Assembly (NCBI GenBank): GCA_051294375.1
Contig: CM119267.1
Location: 2,036,793 to 2,100,792 of the forward strand
DNA: 64,000 nucleotides
Direction of reading: 5' to 3'
Source of the DNA: Paraspadella gotoi
Taxonomy: Eukaryota; Chaetognatha
The translations under genes were made by a program, and so were the position numbers. Of this stretch, positions 27,141 to 39,700 are shown piece after piece. The notes under the pieces are model-generated. The model was not told the origin of the DNA. It was given only the letters and a program-made list of their open reading frames with translations, and did not search any database. Within the stretch, counting starts at the first letter, position 1. Every line of letters begins with the position of its first letter.

Positions 27141-30100
27141 CGAGCAATTTCTGTCCGTATTGCATCGCATTGACGACCCCTTTGTCGTTCAACGCCTCGT
27201 AAATCCTTTCATCCTTTTCAGCGACAGTTTTGGCCTCAATGGTCGAGGCGCCGCACTTTACGAACAACGCCACCATCTCGTATTTCTGCGCGACAACAAA
27301 GTATAATTTAGAGACAATCAATTGTTTTTATATCAAAAGTAACAAGAGAAAAAATGAATTATTATAAAATTTAACCAAAAAAAAAAATCCAATCAAAATG
27401 CAAGAGGCAAAAGAGAAGAGAACGAGTTGCATTCGAAACGCGAGAAAAAATCGGATTTCGATTTTCGTTTTCAAAACCTTGAGTCTGATAAGTCGGAGGG
27501 AGATGAGGAAGAGGGGGATTGATAATGATAAAAACATGAGATGATAAAAGATGAGTTGGTGACTGAGCGAGAAATGAAAGAATGAGATGGTAAAAGAATG
27601 AGATGGTGAAAGGATGAGAAGGTGACTGATAGAGATGGTAAAAGAATGAGATGGTAAAATATGAGAGGGTGACTGATAGAGAAGGTAAAAGAATGAGATG
27701 GTAAAATTATGAGAGGGTGACTGATAGAGATGGTAAAAGAATGAGATGATAAAAACAGGAACGTCTAGAGAGGGGTAGGCAAAAACTCCACAAAGCCAGG
27801 GGTGGCCCGAAACCAGCCATCAGGATAAAAAATTATTAAAAGAATAAAGATTTAAAAAAACTAGAAAATACAATTTTGAGGCTCCGTTACTCATGGTAGA
27901 AAATATCAATAATAATATAGGATTTTATTCTCTGTTGTTCAGAATATTCCTTAATAGGCCATCTAGCTATACTATGTCCGCTAATGGGGATGATTTTATA
28001 CTTTATGGCGACCCTCCAATTGGTTAAAATTGAGATGGCGACGGAAATGATGGTAATTAAACATGAATGAGATGGCATCTAACGATGGTAATTAAACATG
28101 AATGAGATGGCATCTAACGATGGTAATTAAACATGAATGAGATGGCATCTATCGATGGTAATTAAACATGAATGAGATGGCTTCTAACGATGGTAATTAA
28201 ACATGAATGAGATGGCATCTAACGATGGTAATTAAACATGAATGAGATGGCATCTAACGAAGTCGTCTTGCCAAAATCATCTCACCCTTTCGACGATAGC
28301 ATAGACGAGTGGCGTAAATCCTAATCCATTTTTAGCATCGATCAAAGTTTGCGGTGCCGCTAGCAGCGCCGCCACGACCGCCTTTGTTCCCCGCAACGCC
28401 GCCAGGTGCAGAGCTTTGTCGCCTTCCAAGACGCCGAGATTGGGGTCGGCGCCGGCGTCGAGAAGGAGACGGACAAGCTGAGGACCCATCTAATAAGCGT
28501 TCAGTTTAAAAATCTTAAATTATTTCATCAATTCATAATACATGTATAAATTGTATATGTTTTTGATTTCTTTGTAAGAAAAAGTTGAAACAAAACTCTG
28601 GAGATGAACAAATTTTTACTTCTACAAGAAAATAACTTGTCGATATTATTACTTTTAGAGCCAGCATAATTCACCTAGTATCGGCATTAATTTAAAACAT
28701 AATACAATTTAATAGCGTACTCCAAACGAATACACGCATTAGCGAATAAAATGAATCTAAATACATCTACTACATCAAGTGAAGACAAAAAGAAAATAAA
28801 AAAAATTTAAAAAAATTTTAAAAAAAATTTATAAATAAAAAAAATAAATAAATAAATAAAAAAATAAATAAATAAATAAATATCACAAACCTGATTCTCC
28901 TTCGGCCTTCCCACGATTGGCTTTTCAAACTAGGAGGGAAAAATTAGTCTTTTTACTTATGATTTTTATTATCAAGATTAGCAGATGACTCCTTAAATTT
29001 TCTCAATGTCATATTACAAAAGACTTATCTACAACATCTACCCCAGCAAAATTGACGATGGCGTTGATCAAAGGCGTGGCGCCGTTGACGCTGATGACGT
29101 TAACGTTAACGCCGCCCGACGCCAACAACGCCGCCACGACATCGACGCCGTGTTTAAGAGTCGCCAACTGAATCGGCGTCGTTCCAATGGCGGCGTTACC
29201 AAAGTTAACGTCGGCGCCGTAGGAGATAAGAAGAGATACGACTCTAGCGGAGAGAGAGAGAGAGAGAGAGATATATAGCGTGAGATATTTATATATATTT
29301 AAAAGAGATGAAGCACTGACAGAGTCAGAGACGGTCTCACCTAATAAGAGCCTCCGCCATCACCATCTCTGTATCGCCTGATGGACCGTTGAGGAATTTC
29401 GTCAGGCAGGTGAAGCCTTCCCAGGCGACAGTGGCGACTCGCCTGGCACCAATTTCATTTCCCATTTCATGCAAAGCAGCGTCTGACAGAAAGGCGCAGC
29501 TTTCAATAATTTGCTGTTGGAAGAGATAACATTGGATCGTGAACGATACTATACTAAACTATATGACAAATTATATTCTATACTATGAGATACTGATAAG
29601 AATCGTCCGTCTCTAAAGACTCGTTCGGGTCATTATAAAATGACCACAATTCAAAGTGACCATAGTCAATATTTTTATTTTCGTGATTCGCTCGCGGAAC
29701 GGGCAACGTTCGAATTTTCGACCTCGCGAGCGTGAGACTAAAATATCTCACAGATAATATATAGCAAGCCTGCTTTGGTGAAAATGCGGTTTCTTCCTTC
29801 AACCCAGGATATTGAACCGATTTTGAAAGGGATTACGACAATCCTCTTATACGTCCACCCGTATTGTGCCAAATATAAATTGAGCTCCTGTGGCAGTATA
29901 TTCACACCGCCTCACGTCCGTCATCCTTCAGCCAAATCCATTGGCTCAAAGGGGGAACACACCATCCCAAGCGTAGTGTTCCATCCTCAGTCCTAACGAC
30001 TTCCCTCTGCGTTGGCAAAGCGAGACCGTCCTAGGGTAACCGCGCCAGTGACTGGACGCGTCACTGAGGGTCGGAAGCCCCCAAAGCCAACAGTGAGATG

Positions 30101-30627
30101 CCCCATCCCAATGGGCATCACAGGCAACCCAGCCGTTGCCATACTCCTATATTTTTAAAATCTTTTGGCGCACTCTATGTTTTTCTTAATATAAATAAAG
30201 AAAACCTATTGAAATAATACAAACCTGATCAGAAACATAACGCTCCTCCGTTCGCTGTTCAAAAATTTGGTCGGGAAAACATTAATTACAAAATCATAAA
30301 GTCTGAAATATTAATACTTAAATTGACGACTAAAAGCTGTAGTCTTATTTCAAAGGCTGGTTTTCATATGGTTTCATCAAATTCTTATTTATGCTACTAT
30401 GAATCGAACAAAAGCACAATAGGCTTGTAAATAATGTTTTCCCGACAGAAAGAGGTGTGTGGGCATTTTTGACCTGGGGTTGACAGATTACGACGAGGAA
30501 TATATGAATGAGGAAAATGGGCAAAATTCCCTACGATAAAAAAAGAACGTAATTATTGAGAAATTGTTTAATAAATAAAATTTTGTTAAAACAAAACTTT
30601 TTACTCGGCGCTTACCAACGGATTCAT
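27141..30627 (-). CDS. Ankyrin-repeat protein exons, probably spliced to the Ig-EGF exons
   Basis: Exons in transcript order: 30616-30627 (ATG, tentative), 30447-30473 (tentative), 30225-30254, 29341-29513, 29042-29243, 28891-28929, 28286-28489, 27141-27285. All splice phases match. Ankyrin-type helices are clear: VVSLLISYGADVNFGN, GTTPIQLATLKHGVDVVAAL, NGATPLINAIVNFAG, LVRLLLDAGADPNLG, DKALHLAALRGTKAVVAALL, GFTPLVYAIVER, YEMVALFVKCGAS. The N-terminal part (IIESCAFLSDAALHEMG) is not recognised. The final exon ends in a good donor (ctcg|gtcagt), and the next acceptor downstream is the first Ig exon, in the same phase (g|cc). Read without splicing the frame stops about 120 bases later. Either this is one long ANK-Ig-EGF-TM gene or the ankyrin gene has a short unspliced 3' end. 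Confidence 0.72.
27540..27755. repeat. Tandem repeat in an ankyrin-gene intron (about 30-50 bp unit)
   Basis: Irregular copies of gatggtaaaagaatgagatggt with interspersed gtgactgatagagat. Confidence 0.85.
28040..28262. repeat. 35-bp minisatellite, about six copies
   Basis: The unit gatggtaattaaacatgaatgagatggcatctaac is tandemly repeated with very few changes. It ends within 25 bp of the splice donor of the ankyrin exon at 28286. Confidence 0.9.
29858..30147 (-). mobile_element. Repeat family C copy
   Basis: About 290 bp. Words such as gtgagatgccccatcccaatgggcatcacaggcaacc and cctaacgacttccctctgcg recur inverted at 31833-32100 and again at 60783-60992. Class unknown; size and recurrence suggest a SINE or MITE. 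Confidence 0.75.
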
Positions 30628-31249
30628 AGTTAGTAAATTAATAAAAGTTTATTCCTTCAAAAAAATTGTTAAAATAAAAGAATCGACGTCGTATTTACTG
30701 AGAATTAGAAACTGAAAGTGGTTTTATTATTTCTAGCGGGAGAGAAAAATCCAGGCTTCGCCCTCATGACGGGAAAAATTCGTAAAATCGTAATGAATCG
30801 GTTTTGAGTATATTGAGTATTTTAAATTAATTAAGAAATTAAAATTGGTTTACAGTCCGGTTTCGTAATAACTAGCTCGATTAATTACTGTGTCTATACG
30901 AGTTTCGAACTCGGGTCGTTTGGATCACGAGTTCAAGACTGAAACCATTGAGCAATCAATGAGCAACCAATGAGCAATCAAGACTAATTGAATTGTGACG
31001 GAATCGACGTGAATCTCACCCGTATTAGTGAAGAGACGGAAGAGAGACTAAATTAATATCACGAATGGAGTCACACATGATTCACAAACTAAATAACGAA
31101 TCACAAACATAATCATTATTCTGCGATATCTCTCAAGTATTTTACTTATAAAAACGTGGAAACGATAAGATACGATAACATGTAATAAGATGAAAAACGT
31201 TGAAATACTTTTGAAAAAACGAACCAAATACAGAAAAAAAATATTTTCT
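30628..31249. other. Spacer between IQCH 3' end and ankyrin gene 5' end
   Basis: About 620 bp without coding signal, presumably containing IQCH terminator and ankyrin-gene promoter sequence. A tandem gagcaatcaatgagcaacca motif lies at about 30950-30985. No TATA box or polyadenylation signal is convincing. Confidence 0.4.
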
Positions 31250-31256
31250 TCAAATT

Positions 31257-31294
<38 letters not shown>

Positions 31295-33323
31295 TTCATC
31301 GTCGTCGCCGATCTCACTGACGCTGTCGTCGTCGCTGTCGTCGTCGTCGTCATCGACGTCGCCAGCCTCGTTTTCGTCATCGACAACGGAGATGGAATTT
31401 TTCACTGTGATTCCGAGAATCGATTCGATGTTGTGAATGACTGACGTGAAGTTCGTTTCACCCTTGGCCGAGAAGGAAGGGGCAGTGATGTCAACGTTTT
31501 TAACTCAAGAACAGAAACAAAAAAAAAAAACAAATAAAGAATTTATAAAATGTTTATTACCTGCATTTTTGATGAGGAAATTTCTTTGTGGACGATGAAA
31601 AGATTTTTGGCAAAGGCCGTGAGAGTTTTTTGAAGATCTTTCTCGATGGTGATCATTCCGAAGTGATCACGGTGAAACTGTCACACGAAGACACAAAGAA
31701 AAAAAATTAGTTTCAAAGATTTAGGGGAAAAAGTTTGTATTGAAATATATTGATCTATTGTTATATAAACTGAGTTAGAACATTCTATGGCGGGTTTAAG
31801 ATGATAACAAGACAGTAATAAGAAAGTGTGGCAACAGCCGGGTTGCCTGTGATGCCCATTGGGATGGGGCATCTCACTGTTGGCTTTGGGGGCTTCCGAC
31901 CCTCAGTGACGTCGCCTGTCACTTGCGCGGTTACCCTAGAGCGGTCTCCCTTTTTTCAACATAGTGGGAAGTCGTTAGGACTGAGGAATCCACAGTGTGG
32001 ATGGCACGTAACGCTTGGGATGGTGCGTTCCCCCTCAGAGCCAATGGGATTGGCTGAACAATGGTGGATGTGAGGCGGCGTGAATATACCTCCACAAAAG
32101 TTTGTTTGACGATTCTCGAGACTGCTTGACAGAAAAATGATTGTGCTTGTAGACTCTGACCTGATCTAACATCGTGAAGATAGATCCGCTTTTTTCCCTG
32201 ATGTCGTAACCGATGCCATAGGCTCTGCACATCTGGATCGAGACGAATCGGGAGACGGGAAATGCGGTCAGGTTAGCGATCTCAAAGTATTTAAATTCAT
32301 TTGTAAATATACCTGAAAGAAGACATTGAGATTAATGATGGTCATGTTTGAGTGAAAGAGACGAGTGGACAAAATGGCGCAACGAGAAGCCTTCGTCACA
32401 ACCTGAGGTAAATAAAGGTCAAAGGTCATCAAGAGGAAATGAATACGAAGTCAAAGAACGACGAGGTCGGTCAATTGAGGTCAAAGAGGTAGCGAAGGTC
32501 AAATGAAGCTCATAAAGCAAAGACGTTGTATGAGGGCTAACGCCAAAATGATCAAAGGTCATAGAGGTACAAGTATATAATGGATTCTAAAGAGGGCATT
32601 ATTTTCCCAAAGCAATGCATTTCATCTTAAATTCAGAATCGAATTTTTTAAAAATAGACGTTAAAGTAAAAATAAGGTTAGGGATCTGGTTAGGGATTAG
32701 GAATTATGGTTAGGGATTATTATTTAGGTTAAGATTAACGATTTAAGATTGTAGTTTAGGGATAGGGTTAAATATGTGTAATAAAATAATTTGTGGTTTA
32801 TTATAAATAAGATTATATTCTTGATTCTCATTTAAATATAGTAGCAGTTTAAATCATTTCTCATATCTTTTGATATGGTTTTCATATTATTTTTTTTTTA
32901 TGATTTTAGCAATACTTTTAATAGGTTTGAATAATAATTTAGGTTTAGTCTAGAGATTAGAATTAGGGATTTAAGTTTTACATTTAATTATAGATTAAGA
33001 TTAAATATTAAAAATAATATTAAGTTCGGGGATTAAGGAACAGAAATGAGCCGTTTTTGTGAAAGAGAGCCAATAGGATCATATAAAGAGTGAACGCCCG
33101 GATGTTCGTCTCTTCGACGTGACAGTCGTGACACCTCTCGAACGTCGATGATCTTGGAGGAGTCCGTCCGCTCTTCGCGCGGAATCCGAAACTTCTCTTT
33201 CCGACGCCGAGGAACCGAGAGAACGTGGTCGGTCGTGTTGAGACGTCCGTCTGTCAGGAATTCTAACAATCCGTACATGGCTGGAAGTGAGGGAGGTTTG
33301 GAAAGGGGAGGGAGGGAGAGGGA

Positions 33324-33360
<37 letters not shown>

Positions 33361-33668
33361 ACTTTTAAAAATTTCCTTCAACTTAAATGCTTAAATCTTA
33401 AACTAAAATGTTAAATCTTCTCCAAATCTTAAACTTAAAACTCCAAATATCTCTCTTTCTCTCGAATCATCTTCAACTTCATCATAAAATTCTAATCATC
33501 AACTCATCCTCATTTTCAACCTCCTCTCAGTCTCACCAACGTTATCGCTGTATCGCACATCAAGATCCAAGGCCCACAACTGTTGCTCTCCACTTTTGCC
33601 GTCGATAAAAGTCAGAAAATCGATCGAGAAATAACCGACGATTCCTAATTAGGAAGACATATTGTATT

Positions 33669-33722
<54 letters not shown>

Positions 33723-36700
33723 GCTTTTAGCCTCTCTCGTTTTTTTTCTATTACTCTCCTTTTGGCTTTAACTCAGGTTAACAATCGACCAACATCCAAC
33801 TCGCCTCTCTGCTTGCACGCCTCTGCTATTGCTTGCGATGCTTGGTTAAGGGTCTCGGCCTTGATGCTTGATTGAGGGACGGAGAGTCCCCAGTAGACGA
33901 GGTCCGATTCCGCATGGACTTGATCGCCGGCGCAAACCATCGAGATGTCGCCTGGTGTCAGAAGATGGCGTTGAGAGATCAGGCGTTTTGTTTCTATCAC
34001 ATTGAAAGCTTGCTATGTTATGGTACAACCAACATGAAAATTAACCATTCATTTAATAAATAAACTATTTTGCCCCTGACTTTGGACATCCTTTTTACCA
34101 TCGGATTCTATCCTTTTCTATCCTTTTTACCAATCGGATTCTATCTTTTTCTATCCTTTTTACCATCGGATTCTATCCTTTTCTATCCCTTTTTACCACA
34201 TCGGATTCTATCCTTTTCTATCCTTTTTACCATCTCGGATTCTATCCTTTTCTATCAGGCTTTTTTACCATTCTGGTTTCTATCCTTTTCTGTCTTTTTA
34301 CCATCGGGTTCTATCCTTTTCTATCCTTTTTACCATCAGGTTCTATCCTTTTCTATCTTTTTTACCATTAGGTTCTATCCTTTTCTGTCTTTTTTACCAT
34401 CGGTTCTATCCTTTTCTATCCTTTTTACCATTGGGTTCTATCCTTTTCTGTCCTTTTTACAATCGGGTTCTATCCTTTTCTATCCTTTTTACCATTGAGT
34501 TCTATCCTTTTCTGTCTTTTTTACCATTGGGTTCTATCAGCATGTCGACGGTGAGTGCGACCGAATTGTCCGAAGGGGAGCACGCCTCGATGATCCCGCC
34601 CTGACTCAGGAAAGCCTCGAGGAATTCCTGGAGAATGTGGAGGGGAATCAATTGTTTATAAAACAAAAACAAAAACGAGAAACTTAACTGAAAAAAAAAC
34701 AAAACAAAACAAAACATAACAAATAACATAAAATAACAGAAATCACCCAAAAAAGTTAAAAAGAAAAAACCTCAAAAACAAAAACTAAAGAAAACGAAAC
34801 CCAAAAATACCAAAACAAGAAACAAGAAAAAGAAAACCACAAAAACAAAAATTAAACCAAACAAAATGAACCTAAAAAACACAAAACAAAAAAAAACCAA
34901 AAACTGGACCCTTCAGACCTGCCAGGTTGGGTAAACCCGCCCGTTGACCGGGATCGTCTGCTCCGCTACGATGCCAGGCAACTCCGCCAAGATCTTTCGA
35001 AACGCCGGCTCCTGCGCCCATTTCTTGCTCCATTTGGCGCCGTAGCGCTCCGCCTCCTTGACGCACCAATCGTAGCACTTGAGGTGGGCGGGGACGTCGC
35101 AGTAGGCGTGGCCCCGAGAATCGAATTCGGAATCTAGTTTGAACAACCAACGCTGCACCTCGAGATTTTCTGGTGGAGAAATATATGGTAGAGTTATATT
35201 CGAACTCATGGATAGATATTGTACAATAAGCGCGGAGGCAATAAATACAAGATATGATATATGACCTTCCTTGTGTCCCCTTAATTTTTTTGTATTTGAT
35301 ATAAAATACTATGGGCCTAAGATAAAAAATGATTCGCTGCGCATCAATTTCCCGCGTCCTATCGATTTTTAAATAAAGCAATTTGATGCAAAAAATTGTA
35401 AAAATAGAAAATTTGATATCAAAGAAAGCTTATTTAAGTAAATTTTTTTAGTGAAATTATAGCTAAAACAAAGAATTTAAACCCGTTTTCATCCACAAAA
35501 AATTAAAAAAATATGTTTTTATATAATATTGAAGTGATTCCGAAAAGGATAAGTCATTTTCATAAAAAAAATTGTTAAAAATTTAAGCAAAAATGGAAAA
35601 TAAGTACCAAAGCCACATAACGCAGTCAATACCTTTTTAAGCTTATAAAGCTTTGTTAGTAGCTACATTAAACTTTAATACAGTAATAATAATAAGCTTT
35701 ACTAAAAAATATTAAATTGACCTTACGCATAAGGCCTTGACCGCATTAACGCACTCTCCCCTCCCACCCTTCCGTTAGATCGCTCTGGACGAATCTGTAT
35801 TCCCTTTTTTTATCAAATGAAAAAAAATTATCATGAAAGATTGGTAAGATCGATTAAATAGACTACTCTGTTAAATATTAGTACAATTATTAATAACCAT
35901 AATAATAATAATAATAACTATTAAGCAATTTGCCTCAGCAAAATTAATATTTATGTATCAGATGTTTTGTCACTATTTTCGTAACCTCTATCAAATTTTA
36001 ACATTTTGTTGGCGTCATTTTAGTCTGTATGACAAGGATGTTTTTTTTAAAAAAATAAATAAATATAATCCTAAAATGTATGACACTCATGGCGGCGTGT
36101 GGGCATGGCCATGGTAGAAAAGGGCTCGACGTTGACTACGCTTTGTTTTGGAAGCTTTATCTCTCTGATTCCTCTCTCTGCTCTCTCTGCTCTCTGGGGA
36201 GAACTTCTGTCTCAACGCTTGCGGTCCGGGCATTTTGAAGAGTCGCTCGTCCAAAAAAATGGTTTGAGCAAGAGTGCTCGCTTGACTTTATCTCCGCTGA
36301 AGTATAAAACGAGAATTTTCCCAAAAGTCTATTCTAATTCAAAAGTTTTATATCTCGCTGACAGAAGTACAAATACGTGAGAAAACAATAACGTGACAAA
36401 AATAGTCGCAAAACTCGTAAAAATAACGGTTTTCCGGACGAGAAACGAACTTTGCCGAAGGATGATGGTTCTTAAAGCGACTGAAAGCCGATCTATCAAA
36501 AATTAATAAAAAGTAAACGTTCAAAATGAACAACGTTTATAAACGGGGCCCGAGATTGAATAGAGAGAAAAATTGGACCCTAAAAAATGAACCGAAAAAC
36601 GAGGCGAATTTCTCTTCACTCTCCTCTCTTTCTCAACTTTAAAACTTGCCAATTTTTTGTAATTAAAACTACAATATGCAAATAATAAATAAATTTGTTG

Positions 36701-39700
36701 CGGGGTGAAAAGTTCCGAATTTCATTCTAATGCTTTTACGCAACGAAATGAAGAAAAACCAACAGATTATAAAGACGAAAAAGAAACGTGAAAACTCGGG
36801 AATATCCGATTTTTTTTTATAGTAAGACACAATAAAAAATAGCGTACGTTACTGTTCCGTGCATAAAAAAAATTCACTGTTCAAGGTATTATTATATTTC
36901 TTTTTATTTTTTGAAACGTTATTGTTTCATAATGTTGGATATCTAAAATGATCAATGCAAAATCTTTTTTTGTTTTTAGAATATGACTGAATATAAGGGT
37001 GAAAGAATGATAAATTTTTTAAAAAAGTTACTTATTCATATTTATTCATAGAACTCTAATAGAAAAAAATAAAAAAAAATAATAGTATTAATAGTTAGAG
37101 TTATGTCTTAAATTTATGGAAAAAAAAACCTCATTTAAAAAATTCGATCGGGAAGTGGGTAACTAAGGCTTTTCCAATGGCATCCTCCACACGATTGTTC
37201 TCTCAAATAATTTTTTTTTATTAATGTACAAATTTGAAAGGGAAAAAAAGAAAATTTAGAATGCAGGTTTGCAGAAAGGGTAACAGATAAATCTGGACTT
37301 ATTGACATGATAACCATGACCTTTTATATCTTGTGAATAGGGGCAGTAAATGAAATCTAACATAATTTTTATTGCATTAGTCAGTCAATGAACCCTTTCC
37401 AATGGCTATTACGAGAAAATATTTTTTCTTAATTAAAATGGATGATAAATAATAGAATTAAAATTCCTTGCTATAATTAATAAAAAAATTTATCAATACA
37501 AATTTAACACAATTGATGTTTTGCTTTGTAAATATGTTACCCAGCTAATTTAATTTTTTACTACTTTATTCATGAATAAAACAAGCAGTATGTCAAGCTT
37601 TTAGTTTGCAGTTAAAGATAATGAAAAATGACGATTTTTTTTTTTCACAGACAAGAAAGGTAGATGTCCAAACTGTTGTATATCAACGCCTGAAACATTT
37701 TGTATTTATCATTTTTATATTTAAAAATGGGCATTTTATCAAGCTAGCAACATAAATTTTTGCTTTGTTTTTTACTTTAAACTGAAAAAAATTATAAGCC
37801 AATTTATGGAATAAAAAAAATTAATAATAAATAAAATGTAATTCAGTCTTTCCTTTTTCAAATTACAAAAGAAAGAATAAATTTTATATTGCCTTTCATT
37901 AAAATTTTTAAAGCAAAAAAACTGTTATACTTTAACTGCTGATTTAAACAAAGCTGTGTAAAGATACATGGATTTTAATTTAATAAAACTTTTTAGAAAG
38001 GTGTCCCATGATTAGGGCTTTAATTTGATAACAACATCCACCTTGCTACCCTTTTCTTTCAAAAAGTTATTTAAAAAAAATATTTTTTTTTTAATTACGC
38101 AGTAGCAAATCCTTTGTTAAATAAAAATTTCGGCAAGCGGGAGTAATCTCATTTATATTGGGTACAATACTTAAATTTCAAATAAAGAATTGAAGAAAAT
38201 TTTTTTGTCAATTTAGAAGACATATCACTTTCAGATTGTAAACTCAATTGTATAATAAATTTATTTATTTATTTCCCCCAAAAAGCCTAAAATTAGAAAA
38301 GTGAATTTTTTAAATTGTTGGAAAAAAATTTCGTTCCGCGACCTATGCTCATTGAGAATAATGGTTTTGCATAGGAAAATCAAAAATATCAAAAAAAATT
38401 AAAAAAATCAAGCCTCTAAGAAATCGAAAGGCGCTAGAGGCGATTTTTTTAGAATTGCAAAAATTTTTTCCTGAATCATAAATCCATTATTCTCAAGTTT
38501 CAAAATATTTTTTTTTCCAAATCATTCAATCAATTTTTTTTTATAATTTAAAATGTTTTTTATGATGTGTTTTTGTTTCAAAAGAATTGAAAAAAAGTGA
38601 AAAAATATAGTAATTATATAAGGTTTTTGAAAAATACTTGGGAAATATTAAATAATTTAGACCACAAGGGGAAGTAAAGCAGAGAAAACTTCCCATTCAT
38701 AAGAAAATTGAAAATGAATTTGTCATATTATTATTTAGATTAATTGACTAATTACAAAAATAAATGATTCCATAATAAATTGAGGAAATGATGGGTAAAA
38801 AAATATTCATCTTGGTCTCGGTTAACTATTAGGTTAATCGTTAAAGTTTTTGTTTTAATAATAATTAATATTTTTTTTGGCATTATAAAGCAAATGGTCT
38901 AAAATTTTTGTAAAGCGTTTCGAGCTATAATTGCTTCATCTTTTTTACTATTTTTGATCTAGTTAGCTCTTTTGTTGATGGTGCCCAAGGGTTATGGTCA
39001 GATACAGTAATGTCGCAGTAGTGTATATCGCAACATCATTACCAAAAGTAATGATGCAATATTAATTTGGCTCAGAAACGCGATAATTTTTAAAGGGACT
39101 AAAATCAGCACGAAAGACTGGTTTTTCGCCACGTTATTTTTCATTGAGTCGTAAAGCATTGTTTACGAGTCAGGGCAGTTGAGCCCGTCTGACGTCGAAC
39201 GTTTTTTAACTACGTTTTTATTATAATAAACAAGTTTTTGAAACTTTGATCGTCGCCATTTTTAAAGTGAGTAAGAAAAGTGGCGGCAACTCAAACGTAA
39301 ATGCTATCTTTATTCTTCACATTCAATTGTCTTCGCGTAAAACGTTCGAGAGCAAGAACCGCGTTAATTGCCGCCGTTGTCAGGTCGCAATGGCTACGGT
39401 GGTGTTAAAATGAACATGACTAGCAAAGTGGGCTTAAGTTTGATAATCGCTATTGTTTTTATTTATTCTGACCTTTTTTTTTTTTTTATTAACATAATAA
39501 AGTTTTGGGAAACCTCTTACATATTTAGATATCATTTCCGCTCATCTTAAAATATTTAAATGATGCAAACATCATTCGTAAACTTAGGAATGGATAACCA
39601 CCAAAACCATTGTGGTAGCCCAACTTGCGTGCTTTTGAAAGGGTTCAGCCATCCCCGTGACAACGAGTGCTTAGGCCTTGCGCGCCGCAAGAGGCCTGGC

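Noticed and set aside
28040-28262. CRISPR-like spacing of a 35-bp unit
   Set aside because: It is a plain tandem repeat with no unique spacers, inside an intron.
29006-29278. Plus-strand ORF of 90 aa
   Set aside because: It is antisense to an ankyrin exon with correct splice sites.
33060-33134. Cysteine-rich reading [21 protein letters not shown] downstream of IQCH exon 17
   Set aside because: It is in a different frame from the exon, and a phase-correct donor (gag|gtgtca) precedes it; the next IQCH exon joins in phase.
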